Positions 47,049 to 56,883 are shown, counted from the first letter of the stretch. The stretch: DNA of 64,000 bases from JALORV01 sp963712485 (GCA_963712485.1 CAVQID010000018.1:1-64000), one strand, 5' to 3'. Made by a program: numbers and translations. Notes: generated by a model from the sequence alone, not told the origin.

Positions 47049-48299
47049 TCAGCGGGCGAGGCGCTGGAAAGCGCCAGGAGAGAGCGGGGTGAGTGCCGTC
47101 ATGTCTTCGAGGGCGCAGCTTGTAGCCTCATGGACATACTCCCGCATCGGCAGGCCCTCGTCGTCGATGCCTTTCCCCGGAAACCGACACGACCGACCAG
47201 GGGCGACTTCGCTCGCAGCCGATAGTCGAATGTGGCCGGGTCGGAGAATTCCTTTCGTGCGGCCTCGATGCTGCCGTGTTCGTCGAGCGGTGCGTCGATA
47301 GTTCTTGATCCGGCCCCGACGAACAGGTTGTGGGCGAGAGTCACCTTCTGCGCGCCCTTCGCTACACGCAGGAACACGGCACCATTGGGACGGTCGTTGA
47401 CGATCGTGTTGAAAGCCATGCGAAGCGCTGTTGTCAGGCCAGCGGTAGCCTTCGGCACCGAAGGAAACAAGGGTCGAGTTTTCGGACGCCGGCCCCTGCT
47501 GGATGAGATTCCCGATCACTTCGGCCTGCCCTCCGTTCGGAAACTCAAGTTCGTAGCTCGAAGTTCCGTCTTCGCAGGTCAGCCGACTGTAGCGGACACT
47601 GTTGACCCGGGCACGGCTCTTGAGCAAATGCCCGACGTTGGAGCGTGCAAACAAGCAGCCTTCGATGTCGAGCCGGGCGATGGCGCCTACATAGAGATTG
47701 TGGGCCTGGCCGCTTGGATGACCGTTCCCTTCGAAGGCCGTCGAATCGATCGCAATCTGCACCGATTCAAGATTGCCGGTGAGGATGCCGTTTTCGTTGT
47801 CGGCGAAGACGCACTTCGAAACGGAAACGGGACCGTTCTCAACGCGGATGCCCGCGCCGTTGCGGTCGCGGACGCGAGCTCCGCGAAACTCGATGTTTTC
47901 GAATTCGAACCCGCTTGCCACGAACCACCATGATTCCCTTGCCCTCGGCGTCCCTGCCGTCGGCGATCAGCCGGGGGCGGGGGCCGACTCCGCGAATGGT
48001 CAAGTCGCTTTGTGGCCAGACCGCGACGTCGCCGACAGTAATCACCCGGCTCGACTTCAATCGTGTCTCCATCGCGCGCAGCACGAGCCGTCGCAGCAAA
48101 CGAGCGAAGCGGGTCTCCAGGGGAAACGCGCAGTAACCTGCCGGATTCCTGGGGCAGCATGCTGAGATCGGGAAGCTCGCTTCGACAGGCAGCGATCAGG
48201 GCCGCCAGGCCGAGCGGCAACGAACAGACTCGCAAAGGTGGCCGTAAGCGCAGCGCGTCGTGATGCCGGGCGTGCGAGTAGGCCACTCACTGCCGCCAC
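47049..48299 (-). CDS. Right-handed parallel beta-helix protein, exported, frameshifted
   Basis: About 415 residues. The N-terminal signal is split (SGLLARPASRRAALTATFAS, then LGLAALIAACRSELPD), and LIAAC could be a lipobox. RVSPGDPLRSFAATARAARD, GDTIEVEPGDY and VAVWPQSDLTIRGVGPRPRL open the helix. Repeats follow (FEFENIEFRGARVRDRNGAG, VSVSKCVFADNENGILTGNL, LDIEGCLFARSNVGHLLKSR), then NTIVNDRPNGAVFLRVAKGA and DYRLRAKSPLVGR. At least four frame changes are needed. Such folds are typical of polysaccharide lyases and epimerases; the active residues cannot be assigned. It may trim or modify the polymer in the periplasm. Confidence 0.78.
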
Positions 48300-48962
48300 T
48301 GGCCGGCCTTGGTCAGTTTGTCACGCAGTCCAGGAAGGTTGTAGCCGAGGTCATAGGCAATCTTAGCGTTGGCCATCGACTTCTCGTACTCGCTGAGTTC
48401 GAAGTACAAGCAATCCAAGGTTGTAATGCACCGCGGGATTGTCTTTCGCAAGGCTTTCGGCAATTTGCGCCTGTTCAAGTGCGGCCGCGGTTTGTTTCGA
48501 CCGCACAAGTTCGAAGCCCCACAGCAGCCGCACCTGAACGTCATCCGGCCGGAACGCGATGGCCCGGTCGAACCAGCATGTCAGTGCTGTAATTCATGCC
48601 AGTCGGCATTCTGCCGCCATTTCGGCGCGTCAGTTCGGCTGCTGAACGAAGAGCGCGACGATGGTTCGGAAAAGCGTTCAGCGTGTACGCGATATCGCCA
48701 GCGAGCGTGCCGCGCTCACCCCCAATGAGTCTCTCCACTTTGGGGGTGAAATGGCTTCTTTCGACGACGTTAATCGTGTCGTAGCATCCGTGATCCGGTA
48801 ATCCAAGGGGCCAATGGCGGATCGGGCCGTAATTGAAGTCACCGCAGCCGCTGCTCGGCTGACCGGCGGGCGGATGTCTCGACTGTGAATAGGCAGGGAA
48901 GGGTTGCTGCTGCCAAGCGTGCTGGCCAGACAGAAGACAGCAACAATCTTCATACGCGTCAT
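48287..48962 (-). CDS. Secreted TPR protein of XrtA loci, frameshifted
   Basis: About 224 residues. The start (T)RMKIVAVFCLASTL is a signal sequence. After a frame change near 48905 comes a conserved block, CGDFNYGPIRHWPLGLPDHG and CYDTINVVERSHFTPKVERL, then GTLAGDIAYTLNAFPNHRRA. Two more shifts lead to FDRAIAFRPDDVQVRLLWGF and NYNLGL-like NPAVHYNLGL, then YFELSEYEKSMANAKIAYDL and GYNLPGLRDKLTKAGQW, which are TPR units. I recall similar proteins in exosortase A gene sets, often misnamed. Function unknown. The C-terminus overlaps the beta-helix gene start by 13 nt. Confidence 0.72.
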
Positions 48963-49000
48963 GTGAGCTTTGCGTCGCAGAAGGGCGCATGAGTAGTCCG

Positions 49001-50215
49001 TTAGAACGATTCGAACGGGAATGTCTTACCGGCCGTTGACCGTCCGCGAGAACAGAGCTCGTCAAGCTCGTTGGCCCGAGCATTCCAAGAGTACTCCTGC
49101 ACAGCCGTTTCGCGTCCCGCTGATGCGATGGACTAGCAAGTACCGGGTCACGCATGAGTGCGGCCACTGCATCGGCAAAGCTGTCCGGATCATCCCTGAC
49201 AAGGATGTTCTCGCCGTCCCGCGCGGCCAGTCCGCCCAAGCTCTCGGACGACGCGACGACCGGCCGTCCCATCGCCCACGCCTGGAGGATCTTGTTCTTT
49301 ATCCCAGAGCCAAGCTTCATCGGGCAGGCAAAGACCGAGGCCCGTTCGAGGTATGGACGGACATCGTCCACGGTTCCGGTCACGAGGACCCGGTCGGACG
49401 CCAGTTCTCTGCACGGATGGGATCAGGGTCTCGCCCGACGATCGCAACATGCGCTTCAGGAACTCGTTCACGAAGCGCGAGGAAGAATCTCCAGTAACGA
49501 GTCGCCTCGCCGTGTCAACGTTGGGACCGAAATGCATGTTGCCCTCGAATACGACCAGCCCGTAATCCGCGTTCAAGCCCGCTTGGAGCGAAGTAATCGC
49601 TGTCGACTCCATTAGGGATAAACGCGACACGTTCCGTCCAGGAAAGCAGCGCTGATAGAAGTCTGCATCGATCTCCGAGGCAAAAGGGTAAGATCCCCAC
49701 GGGCGATAGGCGCTTCTCTCAAAGAGCCAGTTTCGCCAGGCTTTCGTGAAGATGGCCGAATCGCTTGCGGACGGGAGCGTGACGCATGGCACGAACTTCT
49801 CGAACCATGGTTCATCGACGGAGTCCACGATCAGCGGAACTGCCTAAGGGTTCGCGTCGGGCAAGATTTGGCACGACATAGCCACCGGCATCGAACACCA
49901 GGCTATATCGATCGCTCCGGAGGGCACTCTCGATCGCGTTTCGCATTTCGCTCGCTGGTCGAACGAAGTCACGGGCGGACACGGCCTTGAGGATTCGCTG
50001 GAATGGCGGCGAGCGCTTGTCTGGGGGCGCGGGAACAAGCGTCACCTTGTTGAAGAGTGCGCGGATGGCAGGGTCGAGCTGTTTCGCCTTCCTTCAGATA
50101 GGAGATCAGGTCAAATTCGTGCCTGCGACTCAAGGGCCTGAGGAGACCGCAAAAACGCAACCCGTCGCCCAGATGGGGACGAAAGATCGCGATCCGAAAG
50201 GACAAGTATTCGCAT
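49001..50215 (-). CDS. XrtA-type glycosyltransferase (TIGR03087-like), multiply frameshifted
   Basis: About 400 residues. ATG 50215 gives MRILVLS, then after a shift LGDGLRFCGLLRPLSRRHEF. Further pieces are KVTLVPAPPDKRSPPFQRIL, SALRSDRYSLVFDAGGYVVP, SLQAGLNADYGLVVFEGNMH, VTGTVDDVRPYLERASVFAC, PMKLGSGIKNKILQAWAMGR and EYSWNARANELDELCSRGRS. The order matches the glycosyltransferase at 35613. At least five frame changes (near 50180, 50060, 49840, 49400 and 49090) are needed; each is small, so error is likelier than decay. The first few codons coincide with the left edge of the 927-bp repeat. Confidence 0.75.
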
Positions 50216-51129
50216 ATTGATTGAGGAGGCTACCGGACCATGATGCCTCTTTTCTTGAACGCCGCGATATTCTGACAAACTCGCACGATCGCGCATGTTG
50301 ACACGGGTAATTCAGAAGCCAGCGGTCTTGTTCCCGCCATATCGCAGCTGAAATTCTCGATTGACCTGCGACAATTCCCTTTAACGAACGTTCGAATCCT
50401 TCCGGATCGGGTGGCGGGGACGTTGCAAGCGTACGAGCAGCGTGGGCGCCTCTGATTGCACATGAGTTACTCGACCAGAATAGTGACCCGCGAAGACGAG
50501 TTCTCGGCCATGGGCGGGGCGTGGGACACGCTTGTCTCCGCAGCGGCCGGTGCGAACACGTTCCTTACGCACCCATGGCTGCATACGTGGTGGGTGTCTT
50601 ACCGGCCCGAGGCTTCGCTCTGCATCGTGCTTGCTGAGCGAGACGGCACGTTGGCGGGAATCGCCCCCATGATGCGGATGCGGGACGCGGGTCTGGGCGG
50701 GGTCCTTCGCAGCCTGCGCTTCCTTGGCGACGGCACATCCGAGACCGATCACATGAATTTCATCGTGCGTAATGACGATCGGCAAGACATTCTTGGGAGC
50801 CTCTTGGAAGCGGTCAACCAGTTGCCATGGGATATCGCGCACGTCAATCAGATTCCGGAGTCTTCTCCGAACGCCGAGCAGTTTCTCCAGTATGCGCAAT
50901 CGAAGCGATGGTTGGTGTCGACGAGGCACTCTCCGTGCCCCCGTCGCGCGCTCCCATCTCGGTTCGACGAGGTGATGGCATCACTTCCGAGCCGATTGCG
51001 CACGGCCATCCGTTCCGCGCGCCGCGACATGGAGAGGGCGCACAAGGTGGAGTTTGGTTATGTCAGCAAACTGGAAGAATTGAGCGAGGCTCTCGAAGTC
51101 CTGTACCGCAACCACGGCGGTCGGTGGCA
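50203..51129. repeat. 927-bp repeat, copy A
   Basis: About 99% identical by eye to 58358-59285 (copy B), direct orientation, roughly nine differences. It covers a 240-bp intergenic promoter region and the first 223 or so codons of a GNAT-like gene. One base is missing near 50452 relative to copy B. Confidence 0.95.
50216..50461. promoter_or_regulatory. Divergent intergenic region between glycosyltransferase and GNAT gene
   Basis: It separates the minus-strand glycosyltransferase from the plus-strand GNAT-like gene and is copied, nearly unchanged, at 58371-58617. TTGACA occurs at 50298-50303 and TTGACC near 50363, without a clear -10 at standard spacing. Expression signals for both directions should lie here. 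Confidence 0.4.
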
Positions 51130-51157
51130 CATGGCCTCGGGACGACAGTCGGGGTGA
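50462..51157 (+). pseudogene. GNAT/FemAB-like gene, truncated by deletion
   Basis: The first 223 codons match the complete gene at 58618-59730 (YSTRIVTREDEFSAMGGAWD, FLTHPWLHTWWVSYRPEASL, LSEALEVLYRNHGGRW). The frame then runs into HMASGRQSG and a stop. Sequence right of 51129 belongs to the C-terminus of the ATP-grasp gene, so 1382 bp present in copy B are missing. The truncated protein would lack the second half of the acyltransferase fold and is probably inactive. Confidence 0.85.
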
Positions 51158-51438
51158 ACTTGTCCGAAGCGCTGTACCGAGATGCGACAGGCCAGCAGCC
51201 GCGCGCCATGCGGCAGTCGACGGAGCGCAGGATATGGATTGCGGAGGCTGAATACGCGAGGCATCTCGCGCGCTGTCTTGTTGGCAAGGCGCCGTGGCGC
51301 GACGCACTGCTGGCATTCGGTGCGCCCAGGGTTTGGGCCACGTTCGATTGGCGAGATCCTCGACCCTTACTTGTCAACGTTGTGCGCCGGTGAGTTCACG
51401 CGCGATCGCCTGTGGAGCGGTTCGGACGATGGTGCCTA
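51130..51438 (+). pseudogene. ATP-grasp C-terminal remnant
   Basis: Reads GTTVGVNLSEALYRDATGQQ, PRAMRQSTERRIWIAEAEYA, RHLARCLVGKAPWRDALLAF and ends RPLLVNVVRR, stop at 51391-51393. It corresponds to 60668-60976, at roughly 93% identity by eye (about 22 differences). It has no start and no ATP-binding part. Confidence 0.85.
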
Positions 51439-51446
51439 GAGCGGAC

Positions 51447-52457
51447 TTAGAGTGATAACGTACCCAGCCTAAGGTCGCCGGGCGCGATCGGCCGCAAATG
51501 CACATCGATTGCCTTCCGCAAGAACGCTTGACGATCCGCGTTCGGCTGCCAGCCCAGGTCTCTTTTGGCGGCGGAGCAATCGAACTGCGCTTCAAACGAG
51601 CGGCTCTTCAAGTCCCGGATGCTGGGAAATGTGTTGTCGGGTTTCCGAGCCGCAATCTTGACGCCCCATTTCAGGATTTCGAGCGCTTGCAGCCTGGCCA
51701 GGCTGCGGGGATAAAATTCAATACGCCGGCGCCCACGCTCACTGAGGAGGCCCACATACTCGCGCGCCGTCGGGCGAACATCGCCGACCAGGTTGTAACT
51801 CCGCCCTTCAATCCCCGGCGCCTCCATCGCCAGAAATGTGGCTTCTGCAACATCCTCCACCAAGACAAACGGAATTGGGTTATTGCCCATCCCCCAGCCG
51901 ATGCAACATCGGTCTGAAGGCCAATATCCAACGCCGCTATGAGTAACCGGCGTTCCATTCCCCACGACCACTCCGGGCCGGACAATCACCAGCGGTATTC
52001 TTTCCGTGAGCAGCAACCGTTCGGCCAGTGCCTTGGCACGAGCATAAAAAGGACGCTGCTCAAACTTCGGATCAGGTTCCACCGGATCGCGCACCGTTCC
52101 TTTGTCGCCGAGGTATAAGCACGCAATGGTGCTAGCGAAGACCAGGCGCCGGATACCGTTCTCGCGGCAGGCGCGGGCCACGTTGCGCACGCCACCCAAG
52201 GTCACGCGCTCAAACTCAGACCATTGCTCACCACCGCTCATCGCGAGATGAAAAACCTCGCGGACATTCTCGGCGGCGCGCAACACAGCTTCGGCGTCCG
52301 CTACGTCGCCTCGCTCGAACTCAAGCTGGGATCCGCGGTTCATCCATGAGGCAGCCGAGCGGCTGAGAACCCGCACAGAACGACCTGAGTCTAGCAGGCG
52401 CGCGACGAGATTGCGACCGATGAAGCCGGTGCCGCCAATCACCAACGCGTCAGCCAC
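51447..52457 (-). CDS. Extended SDR NAD-dependent epimerase/dehydratase
   Basis: 336 residues, intact. ALVIGGTGFIGRNLVARLLD is the Rossmann motif. RLVFASTIACLYLGD and FYARAKALAERLLL give the YxxxK active site (Y-A-R-A-K). IPLVIVRPGVVVGNGTPVTH is a substrate-region match. It probably converts a nucleotide sugar, or a ketone made by the partner dehydrogenase. Its start overlaps the end of the Gfo/Idh/MocA gene by 8 nt, so the two work together. The codon use is less GC-biased at third positions than the XrtA core, suggesting accessory origin. Confidence 0.88.
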   Translation of the reverse strand: MADALVIGGTGFIGRNLVARLLDSGRSVRVLSRSAASWMNRGSQLEFERGDVADAEAVLRAAENVREVFHLAMSGGEQWSEFERVTLGGVRNVARACRENGIRRLVFASTIACLYLGDKGTVRDPVEPDPKFEQRPFYARAKALAERLLLTERIPLVIVRPGVVVGNGTPVTHSGVGYWPSDRCCIGWGMGNNPIPFVLVEDVAEATFLAMEAPGIEGRSYNLVGDVRPTAREYVGLLSERGRRRIEFYPRSLARLQALEILKWGVKIAARKPDNTFPSIRDLKSRSFEAQFDCSAAKRDLGWQPNADRQAFLRKAIDVHLRPIAPGDLRLGTLSL

Positions 52458-53565
52458 GCTCGACCGCCTCGCGCGCGTGACTCAGCTGCCTGGGCTCCAT
52501 GCGATTTTCCGCAATCGCGGCGCAGGCTTCCATAACATTCACACCCTGGTCCACGCCCTCACGAGGTGTGCGGCCAGCGAGAAGATCCTCGTAAAACTGC
52601 TCGATACTGGAGCGCATGCCAATCGAGTACGCGTCCTGAGGCGGAGCCAACTTCAAGAATCCACGCGTGTAGTCGATCAGGTTTCTAGCACCTTGTCCGA
52701 GTAGCCGGCGAGAAGTTCTCGCTGCGTCCAAAAATTGGTCCACGGGTTCCATAAAACGGCTCTTCTCTGTAATCGAGAAACGGTTGCGCGCGATGTCGGC
52801 AACCGCCGACCCGTCCTGGCCGCCTGCATGAACCCAGAACTCGAACCACTCGCGTCCGAAGCTCAAATACAACTGCGCCGTCCCGCGCTCACAAACCAGG
52901 GAACACTGCCACGTGTTGTAAAACGGCCGTCCGGAGTTCAGAGTGCTCTTACCAGTAACGACAACCGAAACGTCGGTTATACGGCCAAGTAGATGGCAGA
53001 CCAGAGAAAGCGGATGTGCTCCTTGTTCGATGATGATGTTGCCCGGCTCATGAAACATCCAGAGAGTGTGCTGTCCGGTATCCAATTGACGCAAGGGGAC
53101 ATTCCAACAAGCAGTCACGTGCTGCACTTCTCCAAGACGCCATTCGCGCACCGCCCGCACGAGTTCGACAAAGGCGGGGTTACGGGTGAAATTATGATTC
53201 ACCCCAACCGCCCGTCTGACGCGCGCGGCAGCCCTTTGTACATCGCGCGCTTGATCAAGCGTGACGGTCATGGGCTTCTCTATAAACACATCACAGCCCT
53301 TCTCGAGGCACCGCAAGGCCGCATCAGCATGATAAGTCGGAGGAACAAGAACATGAATCGTGTTCACGACGCCGGCGGAAAGCATCTCGTCCAGCGACGA
53401 AAATGACTGGCGGATACTCCATTTCCTGGCCAGATGTTCGGCCTTGTGCCGATCGGTGTCGCAGACCGCAGCGAGTGCGATGTCCGAAATCCCATCGAGA
53501 GCGCGGATATGGAAGTCTGAGATGAATCCCGCACCCAGAATCCCGATCTTACGTATTGATTCCAC
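52450..53565 (-). CDS. Gfo/Idh/MocA family oxidoreductase
   Basis: 371 residues, intact. KIGILGAGFISDFHIRALDG is the NAD(P)-binding site, IHVLVPPTYHADAALRCLEK and CDVFIEKPMTVTLDQARDVQ the conserved EKP motif, and MFHEPGNIIIEQGAHPLSLV a GG/H-type catalytic region (His in EQGAHP). GTG 53565 was chosen because a longer ATG start at 53676 would overlap the upstream glycosyltransferase by 47 nt. It oxidises or reduces a sugar, probably as its nucleotide form, with the SDR partner. Confidence 0.88.
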   Translation of the reverse strand: MESIRKIGILGAGFISDFHIRALDGISDIALAAVCDTDRHKAEHLARKWSIRQSFSSLDEMLSAGVVNTIHVLVPPTYHADAALRCLEKGCDVFIEKPMTVTLDQARDVQRAAARVRRAVGVNHNFTRNPAFVELVRAVREWRLGEVQHVTACWNVPLRQLDTGQHTLWMFHEPGNIIIEQGAHPLSLVCHLLGRITDVSVVVTGKSTLNSGRPFYNTWQCSLVCERGTAQLYLSFGREWFEFWVHAGGQDGSAVADIARNRFSITEKSRFMEPVDQFLDAARTSRRLLGQGARNLIDYTRGFLKLAPPQDAYSIGMRSSIEQFYEDLLAGRTPREGVDQGVNVMEACAAIAENRMEPRQLSHAREAVERG

Positions 53566-53629
53566 ATCTCTATTCTTACACAACACTCGCGACTGCCCAC
53601 CATGAGACCGAGCAATCGGCCGAGCCTCT

Positions 53630-54730
53630 TCACCGGTGTGAGTTAGAAAGCAAAGCCGCACGATATACGGCTTCATACTCGCGAAACATCCTCGCAGCGC
53701 TGAACAATTCGACCGCCCGGCGACGGTTCTTGACGGACAACCTTTCGCGCACCGCCGGATCCGTCATTGTTCGAATCGAATCAGCCAGACGACCCGTATC
53801 GCGACTGGGCACGATCTCCGGTTGGTGAGAAGTCCCAAGGATCGTCGCGCAATCTCCCACGTCGGTGCAGATTGCCGGCAGCCCGCAAGCCATCGCTTCG
53901 AGAAGCGACATAGGCGTCTGCTCGGTCACGGATGACAACACGAAGACATCAAACCGCCTATACCACGGGCGCACGTCCCGAACAGCGCCGGCAAAAGTCA
54001 CGCGCCGGACAATGCCAAGGTCCGATGCGATCTTTTGGAGAGTTGCGCGCAGAGGCCCGTCCCCCACGACCAGGAGCGATGCTGTTTCGAGTCCGCTGGC
54101 AGCAAATGACCGCAGCAGCAGGTCGAGGTTCTTCTCCGGTCTAAGTTGTCCGACATATCCGAAAACCACGCCCGCCGATTGCCGTTCTGAAACCGGTGCG
54201 GGAGAAAAGGCATCCGTATCGACGCCGCTCGCTATGAACTGAAGCTTTTCTGCGGGTACGCGATATTGTTCGACAGCGATTCGCAGAAGATTTCGAGAAG
54301 GAACGATGGTCTTGTAAATCCTCGGCAGGAAGACTCGCCTCGTAAGTACGCGCCTGGTCTTCAGGCGTTCTGCCTCATCGGGGCCGAAACCGTGCTCATT
54401 GTGAATGATTGGACAAACGTGTCCCATCTGACCCGCGATGATGGATTCCATGGATCCCCAGTTATATGTCACCAGCAGGTCCGGCCGCAGGCGGGTCAGC
54501 ATGCGGCGTATCGCGAAGAGATAGGCAATGGCGTGAGTCTTTGGCGGCGGCCGCACAAGAGCCACCTCGAGTGATGAGTCCAGCGCATATGCGGCATCAA
54601 AGCAACCGTCCATCGCAACGATCGTATGGCGGAACTGTCCGCCCAAATAACGGAAGAGGCCCGCGATACGCAATTGCGGGCCTGCCGGGGTGAAAGTCGA
54701 AAACACGCTGACGAGGTGAGAAGAACTCAC
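53630..54730 (-). CDS. GT4 glycosyltransferase
   Basis: 366 residues, intact. HLVSVFSTFTPAGPQLRIAG opens, then LLVTYNWGSMESIIAGQMGH, IHNEHGFGPDEAERLKTRRV, IASGVDTDAFSPAPVSERQS, FGYVGQLRPEKNLDLLLRSF, LLVVGDGPLRATLQKIASDL and SSVTEQTPMSLLEAMACGLP. These are the GT-B core and donor motif. The N-terminal domain resembles the XrtA-type GT4 at 38404. Adjacent on the same strand to the Gfo/Idh/MocA and SDR genes, so the three may form one sugar-addition unit. Confidence 0.9.
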   Translation of the reverse strand: MSSSHLVSVFSTFTPAGPQLRIAGLFRYLGGQFRHTIVAMDGCFDAAYALDSSLEVALVRPPPKTHAIAYLFAIRRMLTRLRPDLLVTYNWGSMESIIAGQMGHVCPIIHNEHGFGPDEAERLKTRRVLTRRVFLPRIYKTIVPSRNLLRIAVEQYRVPAEKLQFIASGVDTDAFSPAPVSERQSAGVVFGYVGQLRPEKNLDLLLRSFAASGLETASLLVVGDGPLRATLQKIASDLGIVRRVTFAGAVRDVRPWYRRFDVFVLSSVTEQTPMSLLEAMACGLPAICTDVGDCATILGTSHQPEIVPSRDTGRLADSIRTMTDPAVRERLSVKNRRRAVELFSAARMFREYEAVYRAALLSNSHR

Positions 54731-54735
54731 GCCGG

Positions 54736-54871
54736 TTACGCTCCTACGGGCTGGCCGTCGTCACCGGCGATGGGGAATCCGACATGCGCCAGGTGGACGC
54801 GTTGTCGAGACGCTGCCCGGCCTGTTCGGCGCCGACCCGCAGGTGACTGACGATCGGGTGCGACCCCTGCA
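54736..54871 (-). pseudogene. RluC-type pseudouridine synthase remnant with internal deletion
   Basis: The minus strand reads SHPIVSHLRVGAEQAGQRLD and N, the S4-domain start of RluC. It passes directly, one frame over, into RVHLAHVGFPIAGDDG, which is the C-terminal motif of the same enzyme family. The roughly 230 intervening residues, including the catalytic Asp motif, are absent, and the junction is out of frame. It ends TAA 54736-54738. Confidence 0.7.
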
Positions 54872-55195
54872 ACCGGCTTTGGCGCCGGCAACTGACGCGC
54901 CGGCAGCAGTTTTCCAGTTTTACGGGCCGCATCTGATTTGAAAAAAGGATTTCGTTTTGGCAACCAGTCGGCGACATCCGACGCAATCTCGTCGAGTCCT
55001 CGGTACGAACCGTTTTCCGCGACAATAATGAGCAATATGGCAGACTGGCATTTTGAGGCAACCGCCCATTGTGCCTAGGTGGAAATGCCTGTGGGAATGC
55101 TGGGGCCCTTGAGTGTTTTCTACGCTCTCGTCCATCCGCCCTGGGCGCAGGCCGATGAGTTCACGTTGTACCCTTTTGTCCAGACGAGTGATTTC
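54872..55195. other. Intergenic region with runs of A/T
   Basis: No convincing gene, although the methyltransferase ORF could start at 55079. It includes the former rluC upstream region and a run TTGAAAAAAGGA near 54938. The sequence shift between its halves suggests the junction of two segments. Confidence 0.4.
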
Positions 55196-56167
55196 ATGGA
55201 TCCCCAAACATTAGCTGGCGAGCGTTCCCGACTTATCCGCGAATATGGGGAATGGACGGACCACAACATACGCCTTGCGGAAGGCCTCTACACAATAGGG
55301 AATGGAGTGGAGTCCCGGAAGCTCCCACGTATCGTGCAGATTGTCGCGGACCTTTCTCCCAAGCCGCTCTCCGAGCTTCGGGTCTTAGACTTGGCGTGCC
55401 TAGAAGGACAGTATGCGATCGAATTTGCAATGCATGGCGCCACCGCAGTGGCAATCGAAGGCAGGGAAGCAAATCTCGCGAAGGCACGGTTCGCCAAGCA
55501 GGCGCTCGGACTCGAGAAGCTCACCCTTTATCATGATGATGTCCGCAATCTAAGTAAGGAACGCTACCGTGAATTCGACGTCGTTCTTTGCTTGGGTATT
55601 CTTTACCATCTGGACGCGCCCGACGTCTTTCGTTTTGTCGAACAGATTGCTTCCGTTTGTACGCATCTAACGATCTTCAACACGTACATCAGTGTCAACT
55701 ATGAGAAGGCCTATAGCTATGGCGGTCGCACCTTATGGGGTCGCGACTATGTCGAACACGATCCTGCCTCGCAACAGGAGGAACGTCTGTCCGCCAAGTG
55801 GGCGTCGCTCGACAACGTCAAGAGCGTATGGATGACGCAGACTACCCTGATGAATATGCTAGTTTCGCTCGGTTTTACATCTGTCTACAATTGCCAGGCG
55901 CCAATTGAGCCGGGTAACTATGTCGATTGGGTAAGTATCGTTGGAGTCAAAGGAACGCGGCAGACAATTAAGTCCAACCCAAGCATGAATGAACGCCCGC
56001 CCCTCCAATTTGAAGAGCCGGTCCACGCGGCCTTATCGCCACGCCAGCAGAAATACTCCGAGGTCAAAAGAAGATTTACGTTCCTAGTTCCACGCCGGAT
56101 GCGCCGCATTCTCAAGTCTGTACTTGGTCCGCTGAGTACACATTTTCGTGGCCGCGGTGGGGCTTAG
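55196..56167 (+). CDS. Class I SAM-dependent methyltransferase
   Basis: 323 residues from ATG 55196 (the frame is open to 55079). The methyltransferase core is at residues about 45-180: ELRVLDLACLEGQYAIEFAM (motif I), ATAVAIEGREANLAKARFAK, LTLYHDDVRNLSKERYREFD, VVLCLGILYHLDAPDVFRFV. A C-terminal basic helical region (RRRFTFLVPRRMRRILKSVL-like) ends the protein. The base composition is visibly more AT-rich than neighbours, which suggests recent acquisition. The frame is intact. It may methylate a sugar or an acceptor of the surface glycan; the context is glycan biosynthesis but the substrate is unknown. Confidence 0.8.
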   Translation: MDPQTLAGERSRLIREYGEWTDHNIRLAEGLYTIGNGVESRKLPRIVQIVADLSPKPLSELRVLDLACLEGQYAIEFAMHGATAVAIEGREANLAKARFAKQALGLEKLTLYHDDVRNLSKERYREFDVVLCLGILYHLDAPDVFRFVEQIASVCTHLTIFNTYISVNYEKAYSYGGRTLWGRDYVEHDPASQQEERLSAKWASLDNVKSVWMTQTTLMNMLVSLGFTSVYNCQAPIEPGNYVDWVSIVGVKGTRQTIKSNPSMNERPPLQFEEPVHAALSPRQQKYSEVKRRFTFLVPRRMRRILKSVLGPLSTHFRGRGGA

Positions 56168-56359
56168 GAGTGTAGAACGGTCGACTTCACCAAGTGTGCC
56201 GTACGGCACGCTTGGTGCATCGATGCGTCATGCTCGCGTGGACTGCGGCCGGTTCGGTGGACACCAGCCCAAGGTTCTCTAGTGTGCTGAGCTAATAGTT
56301 CGTTAAATCATGGTTCGATCTTGCGTTCGCCGTGCACCGCCAGCGACCTGCTCCCTTGT

Positions 56360-56858
56360 TTAGTCCCGTTGCGATCTAGAGTCCGCGGTTAACAATACCT
56401 GCTGTTCGCGTTGGGTTTGCATGCTGCCCGCGCGAGCGCGGGCAGCATGCGCTTCGGCAAACTGCTGTGGCGTCAGGTAGCCGAGCGCGCTGTGTGGCCG
56501 TTCGGTGTTGTACTCGACGCGCCACGCTTCGATCGCGGCCTGCGCGTGCGCCAGCGTAAGGAACCAGTGCTCGTTCAGACACTCGTCGCGCAACCGGCCG
56601 TTGAAGCTTTCCACGTAGGCGTTCTCGTTGGGCTTGCCCGGCCGGATGAAGGCGAGCCGCACGCCGCGTTGATACGCCCAGGCATCGAGCACCTGGCTCT
56701 CGAACTCCGGACCGTGGTCGACCGTGATCGATTGCGGTGGGCCGCGCCACTCGGCCAGTCGATCCAGCACGGCGGCCACCCGCTGTCCTGGCAGCGATGT
56801 GTCCACCTCGATGGCCAGACTCTCCCGCGTGTAGTCATCCACGATCGTCAGACACTCG
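56360..56858 (-). mobile_element. Partial IS3-family element, transposase C-terminal part
   Basis: The minus-strand frame CLTIVDDYTRESLAIEVDTS, SITVDHGPEFESQVLDAWAY, AYVESFNGRLRDECLNEHWF and RVEYNTERPHSALGYLTPQQ is the end of an IS3-family OrfB integrase core (second Asp and Glu of the DDE triad visible). OrfA and the first half of OrfB are absent: the match stops at about 56858, beside a CCCGCC-GGAA-GGCGGG hairpin, where wzm-like sequence begins. It is a different element from the one at 62.04-63.06 kb. Confidence 0.85.
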
Positions 56859-56883
56859 TTCGACTCCCGCCGGAAGGCGGGTC

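Noticed and set aside
53566..53676. Longer ATG start for the Gfo/Idh/MocA oxidoreductase
   Set aside because: It would overlap the upstream glycosyltransferase by 47 nt, and the extra residues have no dehydrogenase character; GTG 53565 begins right at the Rossmann fold.
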